NCBI GenBank assembly: GCA_032358255.1
Contig: JAULBX010018636.1
Coordinates: 17,297 to 81,296, forward strand
DNA: 64,000 nucleotides
Direction of reading: 5' to 3'
DNA from: Heterotrichella gracilis
Taxonomy: Eukaryota; Sar; Xanthophyceae; Tribonematales; Xanthonemataceae
Position numbers and translations under genes: made by a program. Shown here in pieces: positions 45,401 to 56,476 of this stretch. The notes below the pieces were generated by a model, which ran no database searches, was not told where the DNA came from, and was given only the letters and a program-made list of their open reading frames with translations. Every line of letters begins with the position of its first letter. Positions within the stretch are counted from its first letter, which is position 1.

Positions 45401-46128
45401 CACAGGAGGCGACGAGAGTAATTTTGTGTATGGTGTACTCGCTGAAACAATGCTCAATAAGAGAAATGGCGAAACGGGGTTGTGCTTGGCATTGGGTTGG
45501 TAAGGCAGTGGTTCCCGCCACTATAAGGATGGAGCAATCGTACCGAGTTTAAATTGCACACAGCGTCCAGGTTCAAGGTTTTGAGAGGTGGGTATTTCAA
45601 TTTGCAGTGTTTCTGACCAAGCGTATCTTGTAGCGCAGTGGCACCGTGCCACTAGCGTGTGTACTTGTACATGTGAGTGGCATATGCATGCATGCATTGT
45701 GAAAACCCAACAATGACGAGGGCAGCTGCCTTTAATAGACACGAGACCTGTCAAATACACTGCACTGTTATCACATATTTATGGCTTGGGTAAGGGTACG
45801 ATACCTGTAGCCCAGTCCCGTTAGGATGCTCGTCCGTGTGGTCGTTCGTCCCATTCACACTGCTCGAGCTAAACACCCCGATGTCCAGCCAAACCAGGAA
45901 CTGCATCCCCCATAGCAGCAGCAGCAACCGCAGGGGAGAAAACCATCGGGGATAGGTCCTCGTTCCACCTGTTTTCAAGCCCTGTGCGTCCTCCAGGTGA
46001 CCCAAAGCATCGGATGCAGGCTTGTCTTGCAGAGGGGCCTCAGGGTCGTCGAACGTTCCTTGATCACGATCGTCAACACAGCTTGGAGCAGCGTCAGGAT
46101 CTTGTGCAGGCGCTGGTGAGAGCGCCAT
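42411..46128 (-). CDS. Spinster-like MFS transporter
   Basis: Eight exons join in frame to 528 residues: 46128-45805, 45326-45203, 44924-44829, 44552-44286, 43885-43607, 43443-43264, 42989-42870 and 42607-42411. The N-terminus is acidic and cytosolic; the first helix is LRLLLLLWGMQFLVWLDIGV. GLSDFEDGLLFAIVYVGLIM, FACGVLGTGASHNLAGMLVA and SNVLGVAVGYVVGGAM are MFS helices. The late motif VPAAHRPAAQALLMFTMHAL with GDIPTPPIVG is characteristic of Spinster/SPNS proteins (usually R-A-A..., H-GD-x-SP). Animal SPNS proteins export sphingosine-1-phosphate or lysophospholipids; plant relatives are lysosomal/vacuolar or endomembrane. The substrate cannot be told here. Exon 5 uses a GTAAAT donor that restores the frame. 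It is divergent from the CLC gene. Confidence 0.82.
43985..44100 (-). repeat. Decayed copy of the Spinster exon 5 start
   Basis: Plus-strand GGATGAATGCCAGGTGGGAA, TGCAGCACCCGCATGGA and CACAGGGGGAGGGCTTGACT match the true exon edge at 43810-43885, including the acceptor. The copy lies upstream in transcription. Confidence 0.88.
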
Positions 46129-47224
46129 AGCGGCCCGTCCGCCTCACATAGCAGGGCTTTTAGGCTTGGGTAAGGGGTTGAAAGGCTTAACCACTGCAGC
46201 CCATATGTTCAAAAGCCCTGATACAACACGCGTGGCTGGCCTACAAGGGCACCGTAACCCTCCAAGTGGTATGAATTGTTGCAAAGAGGGTGCTTTCCAG
46301 TGTTCTCGTGTACGCTTATGAAGGTTTTGCCCCCGCGCTCCGACAAGACAATTATGTCCGTTGTACAAAACCCTAGGGTTACTTTTAGAGCCCAGTACCT
46401 GGTACATACTGTTGTTGGATGCCAGCCAGGCTTCAGCCAATGTTATGCGCCTTGCTTTGTTTGCAAGCATTCGTAAGTGTAGACAGACCCACAGGGTTTG
46501 GTGGCGCAACCCCTGGAAAGCGACTGCGTGATGCATGCATATGTTTTCGTAGGCAACGGCTTTGCCATCCGATGGTCCGAGTTTCCAATGGTCAACTCCC
46601 AGCTCGTAAGCCTGGACTGGAGACTCACTAGTGAAACGCCAGCCCTTCGTCCCGTTTTCAACCACTTCGCCTTTTAGGTGTGCACAAGTACGGCAGTTGA
46701 AGCTTTCGGTCTCGCTACGCTTGTGAAAGGCTAGACACACAACCTCCAATTCATACACAGTTACACACAGTTACAGACCCACTAGCTACGTACTGCACAC
46801 CGTTTCCAAATCCCCTAACTTTCGCCAGCGTTCTCCGTACTTACCGTACTTGGAGCCCAAGCCATAACACCTACGCGGGGCCTGCTGCAACCCGGTCTTG
46901 AGGCAATTCAAACGCAGGCAGCTCACCTATTCCACCACACTGTCGACTATTTCAACCTACGAAAGGTTACCTGGCTTGTGTACCATGCCGTGAGCTGGGT
47001 GTGAGCGGCTGTGCCACACGCCTGCAGGGCTGTGCCACCTCCACTCCCTGGCGTACCAGGGTACGGTCTGTGCACAACTCAACCCTAGGGTGCCCACCGG
47101 CTTCAGCGAGTTGTTTCAAAGAGGGGGGCACACCTCTTGCGCACCGTGCTGTGAGCTGACGGTGGCCCACAAGCCACACCCGAGGGTGGGTGCCGCCTCC
47201 ACCGCCCGGGGAGGTACCATTACC
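46129..47224. promoter_or_regulatory. Divergent intergenic region Spinster / CLC
   Basis: 1.1 kb between start codons. A 204-codon minus-strand open frame (46758-46144) shows no domain, signal or splice context and is probably chance. No definite promoter motif is seen. Confidence 0.5.
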
Positions 47225-50200
47225 ATGGACCTGGGGGACAGCAGCATCACCCAGCCACTGCTCAGCCAGGCCCTGCACAGCAGACGCGTGGCACCCACCC
47301 CTGCGGCATTCCCCACCCCTGCTGGTGGCGCCAGTGCTGGCGGTGGAGGTGGTGGGGGTGGGGGTGGTGGGGGTAGTTCCCGCGCCCCCACCCCCACCCA
47401 GATGCTGCTGTCTGAGAGTTTGGACTATGAGCCCTTCCAGAGCCTGGCAGATCTGTACGGGAAGGCGCATGGCAAGAAGGCAAAAAGGAAGCTGTACGGG
47501 TACGTGAAACTCTATGACTTCAATCCATTCCAAGCCAGCCTTGCTTGTGAACCCTAGGCAAGGGTTTGAGACCCAAGTGTGGTGTGGTGAGTAGGCACGG
47601 CAGGGCATGTGGTGGCTGTCAGAGTGTGGAAAATTCCCAAGCGCAAGCTTTAGTGTTAATAAGGGCAGAGTGTAGCACCAACTGCATCCCTAACCTGCTA
47701 GTGGACCCTAGGCAAGGGTTTTGGCTCGGCGGGCGGGAAAAACATCCCACTGTGGTATGGTGCAAAACACCCTGTCATACCCTACCATAACAAATGTAAC
47801 CCCCCTTGCCCCTACAGGTACACCGGCTTGACCCTTGCCAAGCAGGTCATATCCATATACACGGGCGCCCTCACGGGCTGCATCGCGTTTTTCCTATCCA
47901 CCGCTACAGATGCCCTCATTGAGAAGCGAAACGAGGCCTTCCAGGGGGTGATAGATGCAGGGGTGGGAGGGGAGGGAAGGGCGCTGCTGGTGGCTGCGGC
48001 GGGGTTTGGGGGCATGTGCCTGGCGCTGGGGATGGCTGCGGCGTGCCTGGTGCGTGGGGTATTACCCTAGGGCAGGGTTTAGGGTTTTTGGTGTACATCC
48101 TAAGCGCTGCTGGTGGCTGCGGCGGGGTTTGGGGGGATGTGCCTGGTGCTGGGATTGGCTGTGGCGTGCCTGTGTGTGAGATGGCGGTACTGCCTTGGAT
48201 TAGAGTTTTCTAGGGTCTCCCTCCCAAAAACCCTGGAAACAACTTCGAAAATTATCATGAAAAACCCTAAATGAACCCTTTAAACCACCCTAACTCCTGC
48301 GCAGGTGCAGCTGTGGGCGCCTGCGGCGCGTGGCGCAGGCGTTTCCCTAGTCATAGCCTTTCTCAATGGGAATGCGGTGCCGGGCCTGCTGTTGCCAAAG
48401 TCCCAAACATTACCTTCAAAAATTACAAAACAGCCCCGAAACAGCCACAAAATCCCGAGAATACACACTCACAAATCCCTACCCACTTGCAGGTGCAGCT
48501 GTGGGCGCCTGCAGCGGGTGGCGCAGGCGTATCCCTGGTCATGGCATTCTTGAATGGAAATGCGGTGCCGGGCCTGCTATCCCCCAAGACTCTGGTTGCA
48601 AAGCTAATTGGCACCGTTTGCTCCTGTGCATCCGGGCTTGCTGTGGGTATCGAGGGCCCCATGGTGCACCTGGGGGCGGCCACTGCTGCAGCGGTGACTA
48701 TGCTGCGCACAGGTGGGGTTAAGGGTGGGTGTGTGCTGCGCATTTGCGAGGGTTTTTAGAGTGTTTCCCAGGCTTTTTGGTGTTTTTTAAGGGTTTGTCT
48801 TGTGATCCTGCGCATCCGGTCTGGTTGTGGGTATCGAGGGCCCCATGGTGCATTTGGGGGCGGCCACTGCTGCGGCGGTGACTATGCTGCGCACAGGTGG
48901 GGTGTGTGTGTGGGGGGGGGGGGTGAGGGGTGCTGCACAGGGTTTTTGTGGTTTGAGTGCTGTTCACTGGGACAGCAGCTACGCATCACCCACATCAACC
49001 TCCATCTCCTCGGTTTAAAATGTGCAGCATGCTGGGGCCGTGTGGGGCCCCTCCTGGGATGCTGCCTGGGCCCCAACAACATCCAAAGATGGGGGTTCAA
49101 ATATTTGATTGTGGAGATGGGGAGGGCTCACACTTCCATCTCTTGCACAGAACTTCGGCACCTGCTGAATAGCATATCATGGCACCTGCCCTCACCCACA
49201 TTTCCTCAAATGTGCAGCATTTTGGGCCCGCCTGGGGCCCCTGCTGGGATGCTGCCTTTGCTCCGGTGACCCCCAAGGGGAGGATGACCAAGATGAATGC
49301 GAAGACGGGGAGGGAAGCAAACCCAGGGATGACACCCCCTGTAACTTCGTGATTACGGATTCGCACATGCAGGAGTTTGTGGCGGCGGGGGCGGGCGCAG
49401 GCATCGCGGTATGTCATGTTTAGGGTTTGGGCTGGGGTTCTGGTGTGGAGGCGTCGTGCTGTTTCTTCATGGAGGATTCAAAACCCAAGCCCTAAAGTTA
49501 CCAACCACGCTTTTATACTTTACACTGCACTTGCTGTCCATATATGAACTGTAATGTGCATGACGGATTCCGAACCCTTACCCTAAAGTTGTCAAACCGC
49601 AATTAATAAATATGAGTAAATGATTTGCTTGCTTTCCATATTACTGTTCCATGTAAAACTACTTTCTCATTTGCATTTACTATGTTTTGTTGCATGCAGG
49701 CTGCTTTTGGTGCCCCCATCGGTGGTGTCCTGTTTTCCATGGAGGAGGCCTGTTCCTATTGGTCAAACCCTAAACCCTACCCTTGTGACACAATGCAGGC
49801 TGCCTTCGGTGCCCCCATCGGTCGTGTCCATTTTGCCACGGAGGAAGCTTGTTCCTAGATTCAGCCCTGAATTCCGCTCCATTTCAACCCTTTGCAAGCT
49901 GTTGCTCATTGCCTGTGTGCTAAGCTACGCCCTAGCATGAAGTAGTATGGTGCATGCAGGCTGCCTTCGGTGCCCCCATCGGCGGTGTCCTGTTTTCCAT
50001 GGAGGAGGCATGCTCCTATTGGTCGAGGCGCACCACCTGGCGCTGCTTCCTGGCCACTGTGGCAGCAACCTTCACGCTCATGCAGCTGCACCCTAGGTAG
50101 GGTTTGCGAGGTCGTACAGTCCCTGGTTTAGGGTTTGAACAGGAGAGTTATAGTGCAGGGTTTGTGGTCTAAGGCTGAGGCCCCTGAACCACTTGGTGCA

Positions 50201-53200
50201 GTTTAGGGTTTAGGGTTTGCACCACCCGGCGCTGCTTCCAGGTGAATGTGGCGGCAACCTTCACGCTCATGCAGCTGCACTCTAGGTAGGGTTTATGAGA
50301 GCGCCGGGTGTAGGGTGCAGGGTTTGTGGTCAAACACTAAGGCCCTGAACCATTATTTAGGGTATAGGCAACATTTACCAATACATTCCTTGCTTGCAGG
50401 TCGCAGTCTGGCATATTGCAGTTTGAGGGGGTGCATGCAATGGACAACAGGAGCTGGCTCCTGCAGGTGAATACAATTCTGAACCCTTAAATTGCCTCAC
50501 AAAGTAAACCCTCAACCCGAGCAGCCATTATGGCTATGCATGCGCCCAAACCCTAATCCTTAAACCCCAAAATCCACCAGAGACCCATGGTCAACCTGTC
50601 GAGCATGTGTGCTGCATACTGTCTGTAAGCCCATTATGTACATGTGTGCAAACAAACCCTAAACCCACTGAAATCCTCCAACACCCCCAGGCCCCCATCA
50701 TCATCCTTGCATCGGGGGTTGCGGGATTCATGGGGGCCCTTATTTAGGCGGTAAAAAAAACCAAATTGCCAAAGTACCAAATCATTAGATCCGCTAAAAC
50801 CCCCCACCGCCCAGGCCCCCATCATCATCCTTGCATCGGTGGTGGCGGGGTTCATGGGCGCCCTACTCAACCTACTGAGGAGGTGGCTGCTGGTGGTGCG
50901 CGCCCCCCGCACCCGCCGGTGGTTTCGCCTAGCGGAGGTGGCGGCGGTGGTGGGTGTGACGGTGGGGATTCGCCTGGGGCTGGCGGTGTGGGGGGGGCGC
51001 TGCGTGAAGCTGCCTGAGGAGTGGGTGGGGCGATATGGGATGAGGTGAGGAAGCTAGGGTGTAGGATTTTGAGTTGAGGGTGTAGGGTGTAGGGTCTCGA
51101 GTCGAGGGTTTAGGTGCGCTGCATGAAGGTGCCCGAGGAGTGGGTGGGCAGATACGGGATGAGGTGAGGAATGTAGGGTTTACGATTGGCGTGTAGGGTT
51201 CAGGGCTCTAGAGGCGTGGGGTGGGTGTTGATGGCGGCAGTGGTGAGGGATCGTGAGTTATAGGGTGTCGGGTGGAGGGTGTAGTGCGGTGGTGCGGGTG
51301 CCTGAGGAGTGGTGGGCCGATACGGCATGAGTGAGGAATGTGGGTTGCTTGAGAGGTTGTTTTGACAGTTTCTGAGCGCAATCACAATGCCCAAACAGAC
51401 ACCCCCTTTCCCCCCGCCCCTCTTCCATAGGCTGTCTTGCCCCTTTGGTCAGTTTAATGACTTAGCCACCATATTCCTCTTACACTCTACCACCACTCCA
51501 GGCTTTTCCACCCACCCTGGCTTCCCCTCAACCATCAGCTTGGTACCTCAGCCAAGACCCTGTAGCATTTCATGCGTTGTTGTACACGTACGCAAAATCC
51601 TCTCCCTCCCAACACCCGCAGGCTGTCGTGCCCCCCTGGGCAGTACAACGACATGGCCACCATGTTCCTCTCAAACCCCACCACCACGGTAGGGTTTATT
51701 TTCACGATGGACAACACAACCCTAGTGGCCCAAGGCACGGCATGCGGACCGCTACAGGCCTGCCACTTCACCCCTCGTTCACTCTTCGCGGGGTGTGTGG
51801 TCAACCTGGGGATGATGGCCATGGTTTCTGGGATTGCGATCACTGGGGGCCTGTTCATGCCGTCAATCCTGGTGCGTTCCATGGGCATGAAGCATATCTG
51901 CATGTTTGTGTTTGGTTGCCAGTCAACTGTGTAGGCTTGAAATAAACTCTCCAAGCCCCTGTTGCTTCCAGGTGGTTGCCTCTGTTAGCATCGTGATGAA
52001 AACCCTCAACTTTGGAACCCAAACCCAAAATTTGCTACTACAACAAGTTGAGTGCCACCTTTGGAACCAAAATCTTTCCCACTTTGCGCCATTTCCAGGT
52101 GGGTGCCTCTTTTGGCGCCTGGTTTGGCATCGTGATCAACACCCACCTGCCACAGCACTGGGTAATCCAGCCTGGCATGTATGCGCTGGTGGCTGCCACT
52201 GGTGTGCTTGCGGGTGTGTTCCGGAGCAGCGTGTGCCTGGTTGCCATTGTGGTTGAGGGGACCCGGGGGATCGACTCGCTGCTGGGGATCATGATGGCGG
52301 TGGTGGTGGCTAACTGGTGGGTGGTGGGGTGGCGGTGGTGGGGTGGTGGTGTGTGGTGGTGGTGGTGGGGGGGGGGGGGGTTTGGAGCAGCGTGTGCTTA
52401 TTGGCTATCATGGTTGAGGGGACGAGGAGGGTTTCTTTGCTGCTTGGCATCGTGTTGGCGGTGGTAATGGTTTACTAGTGGGTGATGGTGGGGATGGGCG
52501 TGGCGTTGCGTGTGGGTTTGTGTTGGGGCCGGTGGTCATTTTGGTGGAGGGAGTGTGGGGGAATAGCTTGCTGCTGGGGTTATCATATTTCCACCAGACC
52601 CTGTCAATTCGCAGCATTATTGACACTCAAAACCCTACCACCACCGCGCAGGATTGCCAAGTACCTGCACCACGATGGTATGTATGAGAGCGAACTTGAG
52701 CGGGATGCAAGCGTGTCATACCTGCGGCCAGAGGCGCCACGCGCCCTGGCATCCAAGTCGGCAGCAATGGTGCGCACACACACGGGCGTTTCCGGGTTTA
52801 GGGATGTGCGGAGACCCTTCAGCATCCCTCTATGTGGACCCTTGTGGCAAAGTTGGCCTCAAAGTCAGCTGCAATGACGCTGGCACTGTCACCCTCATCC
52901 TCTGCCTACACCCATGCCTCCTCCCTCCCCTCGCACAGTGTATTAGTATGCCACCCCCAAAGATCAGCTTGCGTGGGGATTGTGTCCGCTGGCCCGCATT
53001 GCCCTCGGACATGGCAGCAGATTGATCAGGACACTTGCAGGTCGCTAAGTCTAGCATCGGCACTGGCATTACCCAATTTTCACATGTACCATTTACTACC
53101 CCTGGGGTTGTACATCCACATCTGCCTCTTTCACAGGTCATGTCATCCCCGGTGATCGGCCTGCGGGAGGTGGAGTCAGCTGCACGCATCGCGCACGCCC

Positions 53201-56200
53201 TGGCGCACACACCCCACAACGGATTCCCGGTGTTCAGCTGTGACTCGGTTGCCCCCGACCCAGCCCTGGCTGGGCGCCTGGAGGGTGTGGTGCTGCGCAG
53301 CCAGCTGGAGGTGCTGCTCAAGGTAGGAAAAGGGGGGTGTAGTCAGAATGAATCTGGCTTGCAGAACTGTGATAACGTATGCTGCCTATTTGGCACTGGT
53401 GGTGTTCTGGATGCAATTTTACCACCCAGCTTACATGTGGCGCCTGGAGGGTGTGGTGCTGCGCAGCCAGCTGGAGGTGCTGCTCAAGGTGGGTGTATGT
53501 ATGTTTTGTTTATTGGAAAAGAAATTGAATTGAGGAGTCAGCTGGAGGTGCTGATCAAGGCGAGGAGGAAGGGAGTTGGCTGCAATGTATGATGACATCA
53601 CATGATGCTCTCATTTGGGATCAGTAACGGAATAACAGCACTTACATGATGAATCTGTAAGGGCAATTTCGCCCTTATCTCCCCAATCTCGCCCCTCCCC
53701 TCCTCCAATACCCTTACAGACACTCAACCACCACCCACCACCCCACCGCAGCACCGCGCCTTCTGCGACGCCACCGGCCGCTACCTCCACGCCTCCACCC
53801 CGTCCCCCGAGCGCTATGAAGCCTCCCTTGCAGCATGCATGCGCCGGGGGGCGGCGGCGGCAGCATCCCTGGTCCACTGGAGCCACCCCACCCCTCCACC
53901 CCACCACCACAAACACCACCCACATGCGGGTGCGCGGCATCGGGGGGGCGGCCCCGCATCGCCAAGCGCACATGTGACAACCACGGGGACACAATATTGG
54001 GCCCCCACATCTGTGCCAAATGCGGCACATGGGGGGGCCGCTATGTGGGTCAATGGGTGGGCGCCACCTGGCGGGTACTCCCCCCTGGCGGCGGATGGTG
54101 GGGAGGTGGTGGGGGGGGGTGGCGAGGGGGTATATGTGAACCTGCGCCCATTCATGAACTGTGCACCGCTCACTGTGCGCCGGGAGCTCTCGGCTGAGAA
54201 GGTGCGGTCTAGGGTTTAGGGTTTGGGTGGACGGGATGTATTGTGTGGTTCACCTTCTCCAAGTACATAAGTTGTCAGGAGCTGTACCCAGTAGGCTAGG
54301 GTTTAGGGTTCAAGAGTGGATCAACCGCTGGGTTTGCCTTCGCCCGCAGGCGCACCGCCTGTTCCTCTCCATGGGCCTGCGCCACCTGTGCGTCACAGAC
54401 GAGTTCCACCACAAACCCTAAGACCCCAAACCTTAAACCCTAACCCAGGGCTTCCCTCCTCCCGCAGGTGCACCGCCTGTTCCTCTCCATGGGCTTACGC
54501 CACCTGTGCGTCACTGACGAGTTCAACCACGTGGTGGGGATGATCACACGAAAGGACCTGGATAGGGCGGCGGGCAGGGGCGCTTGGCGGCCCGCGCCCC
54601 CACCACCACCGCCAGCTCAGCATGCCCTGCGGTACAACCAGCTGCTTACCTCCTCCTGGGCTGTGGGGCAGCGGCTGGCGTTGATTCCGGAGTCTGTTCT
54701 CGCGGTGCGGTGCTGGGCTAGGGGGTAGAAAACTTGGTCGATAATGACATTGTGTAGGGGGAAATGTTGGTTTAGTGGAAATGCCTTGATATTTTAAAAT
54801 TTTGGTATACCCAGCTGGTTTGTTCCCTATCCAATGGTGGACTGCGCTTGCCTTCCTGCGCCAGAGGGTTTCCGTGAGGGTTAAGGGTTAGGGTTAGGGC
54901 TCCAGGCATGAGACCCCCCTTCACTCATTGCTGTACACGTGCCGCACTTGCCAGCCCCCTAAAAGGTTCTGCCTTAGGGTTTGCCTCAGGTTTAGGGTTC
55001 AGGTTTTCAGTGTGTAACCCTCTTTCCCTCACTGCAGTGGACGCGCCGCACCCGCCAGGCCCCGGAGGGTTTGCTTAGGGTTTCCTCGGAGCCCAACTTG
55101 GATGCCCTGATGGATGAAGCAGGCAGCCCCGAGGAAGCTGCCCTGGCGCACAGTGCGGCAGCTCTCGTTGAATCCGCTGCCAGCCGGCTAGCCAGCAGGT
55201 ACGGAATCAGGTTCAGGGCTCGGGTTTAACACGCAGGTAGGCTAGGAGTAGCAGCAGGTGACATCTTTAGGTACGGGTCATTGAGGGATTTGGAAAAGAT
55301 CAGGTTGGTTGAACTTGGCTGCCAGCTGTTGAGCCATCTGGGGATGCATCTGGGGATGGGAGAGGCGCGGGGCCTGTGTGGTGAGATTTGGCATCCATGG
55401 ATCCTACCCACCTACCGCACTCCCCAATGCTCAAGGGCGATTGTTGGCATGCGCAACGAGGGGAGGGCTGCAGATCCACTAGCCATCAGAATGTGTTAAC
55501 CCCCCCTACCCCATGCAACTCCCCCCAACACCCACCCCGTGCTCTTGCAGGAGGCTGTCCAAAATGTACAGCGGTGTGCAACCCTACCAAGGGTTTCCGT
55601 CCCGCGCCACGTCATCGGCGCAACCCTGCCAAGGGTTTCCGTCACGCGCCACCTCCATGACCCGCCAGGCGCAGAAACCCTTGGCAGGGTTTTCAGGGGC
55701 TGGCGTTCCCCCTGGGGCTGTATTTGCTCGCTCTCCTTGGCTGGCTGCCATGCCTGAGGAAGGGGGTGAGGTCCAGGGAGGAGATGTGGATCAAGGTAGG
55801 GGTAGGAGGCATGCTGTGTGGCCTCACGTTGGCTCACATCGCTCCCTTCCCTAGTGTTATCATCCTAGTGATAGCTCTGCCTCGAACGCGCCAAATTGCC
55901 GTTCAGTTAGATTGGCCCCCTTGGCATCTACCATTGCCAAGGGTAATAAGATAATAATAGTCCTATTATTATCTTATTACCCTTGCCAATGCGCCACATT
56001 TGTGCCCCCGGCACCGTAGGTGCCGCACATTGCGCCACCTGGCATCTGTTTGCACTGCCCCTCCCCTGGCACCTTCATCCTTTCTCTCCTTCCTCAAGTC
56101 CTCCAGCACTTGTATTCCAGCCGCTCCCCTGCAGCTCCACACACCACACACCCTCCCAGCACCCTCCCCTTGTGCGCATGCATTCCACCCGCTCCTCCCC

Positions 56201-56476
56201 AGCCTCACCCCATCTCCTCCCCTTGTGCACATGCAATATTCAGCCGCTCCTAACCCCAACCTCGTCTCCCTCCCATTTGCAGATGCAATCCGGCAACTGC
56301 AACGCCACGCCACGTCGCGCCTCCTGGCACACCGCACAGCCACCGCTGCGGGGGATGTGCGGCGCCGGGGGGGTGTGGAGGGGGGTGGCGGGGCACACCC
56401 ATCCCATGGGATTGAGGGGACTAGGGGGCATGGGAGGGGGATAGCGCGCAGTGCCAGCCTGCCAAGAGATCTGTAA
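47225..56476 (+). CDS. CLC: CLC-family chloride channel / Cl-/H+ antiporter with CBS domains
   Basis: Sixteen exons join in frame to 1,136 residues: 47225-47499, 47818-48049, 48493-48712, 49218-49408, 49960-50096, 50400-50466, 50815-51044, 51622-51871, 52099-52316, 52652-52769, 53137-53322, 53752-54201, 54468-54704, 55038-55198, 55551-55795 and 56283-56476. Signatures in order: the first helix [31 protein letters not shown] where most CLCs have [17 protein letters not shown] with the gating Glu; [17 protein letters not shown] with the second (proton) Glu, which suggests antiport; [17 protein letters not shown]; and [17 protein letters not shown]. Two CBS halves follow: VMSSPVIGL...GFPVF...[12 protein letters not shown] and VNLRPFMN...[14 protein letters not shown]...GMITRKDL. 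The long region after exon 14 is Ser/Gly/Arg-rich. It should sit in an internal or plasma membrane. Confidence 0.92.
48100..48895 (+). repeat. Decayed copies of CLC exon 2 end, exon 3 start and exon 3 end
   Basis: 48103-48175 copies the exon 2 end (GCTGCTGGTGGCTGCGGCGG). 48305-48400 copies the first ~95 bases of exon 3 with acceptor, including a GAGVS-encoding stretch, then breaks at TCCCAAACATT. 48806-48895 copies the last ~90 bases of exon 3 with donor (GGTATCGAGGGCCCCATGGT). Confidence 0.92.
49018..50290 (+). repeat. Decayed copies of CLC exon 4 start and exon 5 start/end
   Basis: 49020-49082 copies the exon 4 start. Two copies of the exon 5 start with acceptor (TTTGGTGCCCCCATCGGTGG-type) lie at 49693-49765 and 49795-49860. 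The first breaks exactly into TATTGGTCAAACCCTAAACC; the second ends in an in-frame stop. After true exon 5, 50215-50290 copies its end and donor (CACGCTCATGCAGCTGCACT). Confidence 0.92.
50685..51530 (+). repeat. Decayed copies of CLC exon 7 start/end and exon 8 start
   Basis: 50690-50752 copies the exon 7 start (CCCCCATCATCATCCTTGCA). 51110-51170 and 51280-51332 copy its end (GAGGAGTGGGTGGGCAGATA and a shorter form). 51425-51530 copies the exon 8 start (AGGCTGTCTTGCCCC...), with CTTTGGTCAGTTTAATGA in place of CCTGGGCAGTACAACGA. Confidence 0.9.
51965..52580 (+). repeat. Decayed copies of CLC exon 9 start and end
   Basis: 51971-52012 copies the exon 9 start (CCAGGTGGTTGCCTCTGTTA). 52383-52470 and ~52505-52580 copy parts of its 3' half (GGAGCAGCGTGTGCTTATTG; GTGGAGGGAGTGTGGGGGAA). 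A long G run at 52369-52380 lies between. Confidence 0.82.
53437..54418 (+). repeat. Decayed copies of CLC exon 11 end and exon 13 start
   Basis: 53437-53492 and 53537-53572 copy the exon 11 end (CAGCCAGCTGGAGGTGCTGC). 54345-54418 copies the exon 13 start with acceptor (GCGCACCGCCTGTTCCTCTC) and breaks at TTCCACCACAAACCCTAAGA, exactly where the real exon reads TTCAACCACGTGGTG. Confidence 0.92.
55933..55990. repeat. 28-bp near-perfect inverted repeat in CLC intron 15
   Basis: The arms at 55933-55960 and 55963-55990 are reverse complements with one mismatch around a 2-base centre. The core is GGTAATAAGATAATAATAG. It is AT-rich, unlike the GC-rich surroundings, which suggests an inserted palindrome or a MITE remnant. 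Confidence 0.9.

Noticed and set aside
46144-46758. 204-codon minus-strand open frame between Spinster and CLC
   Set aside because: No recognisable domain, hydrophobic pattern, repeat or splice context; it lies in a divergent promoter region and is probably chance.
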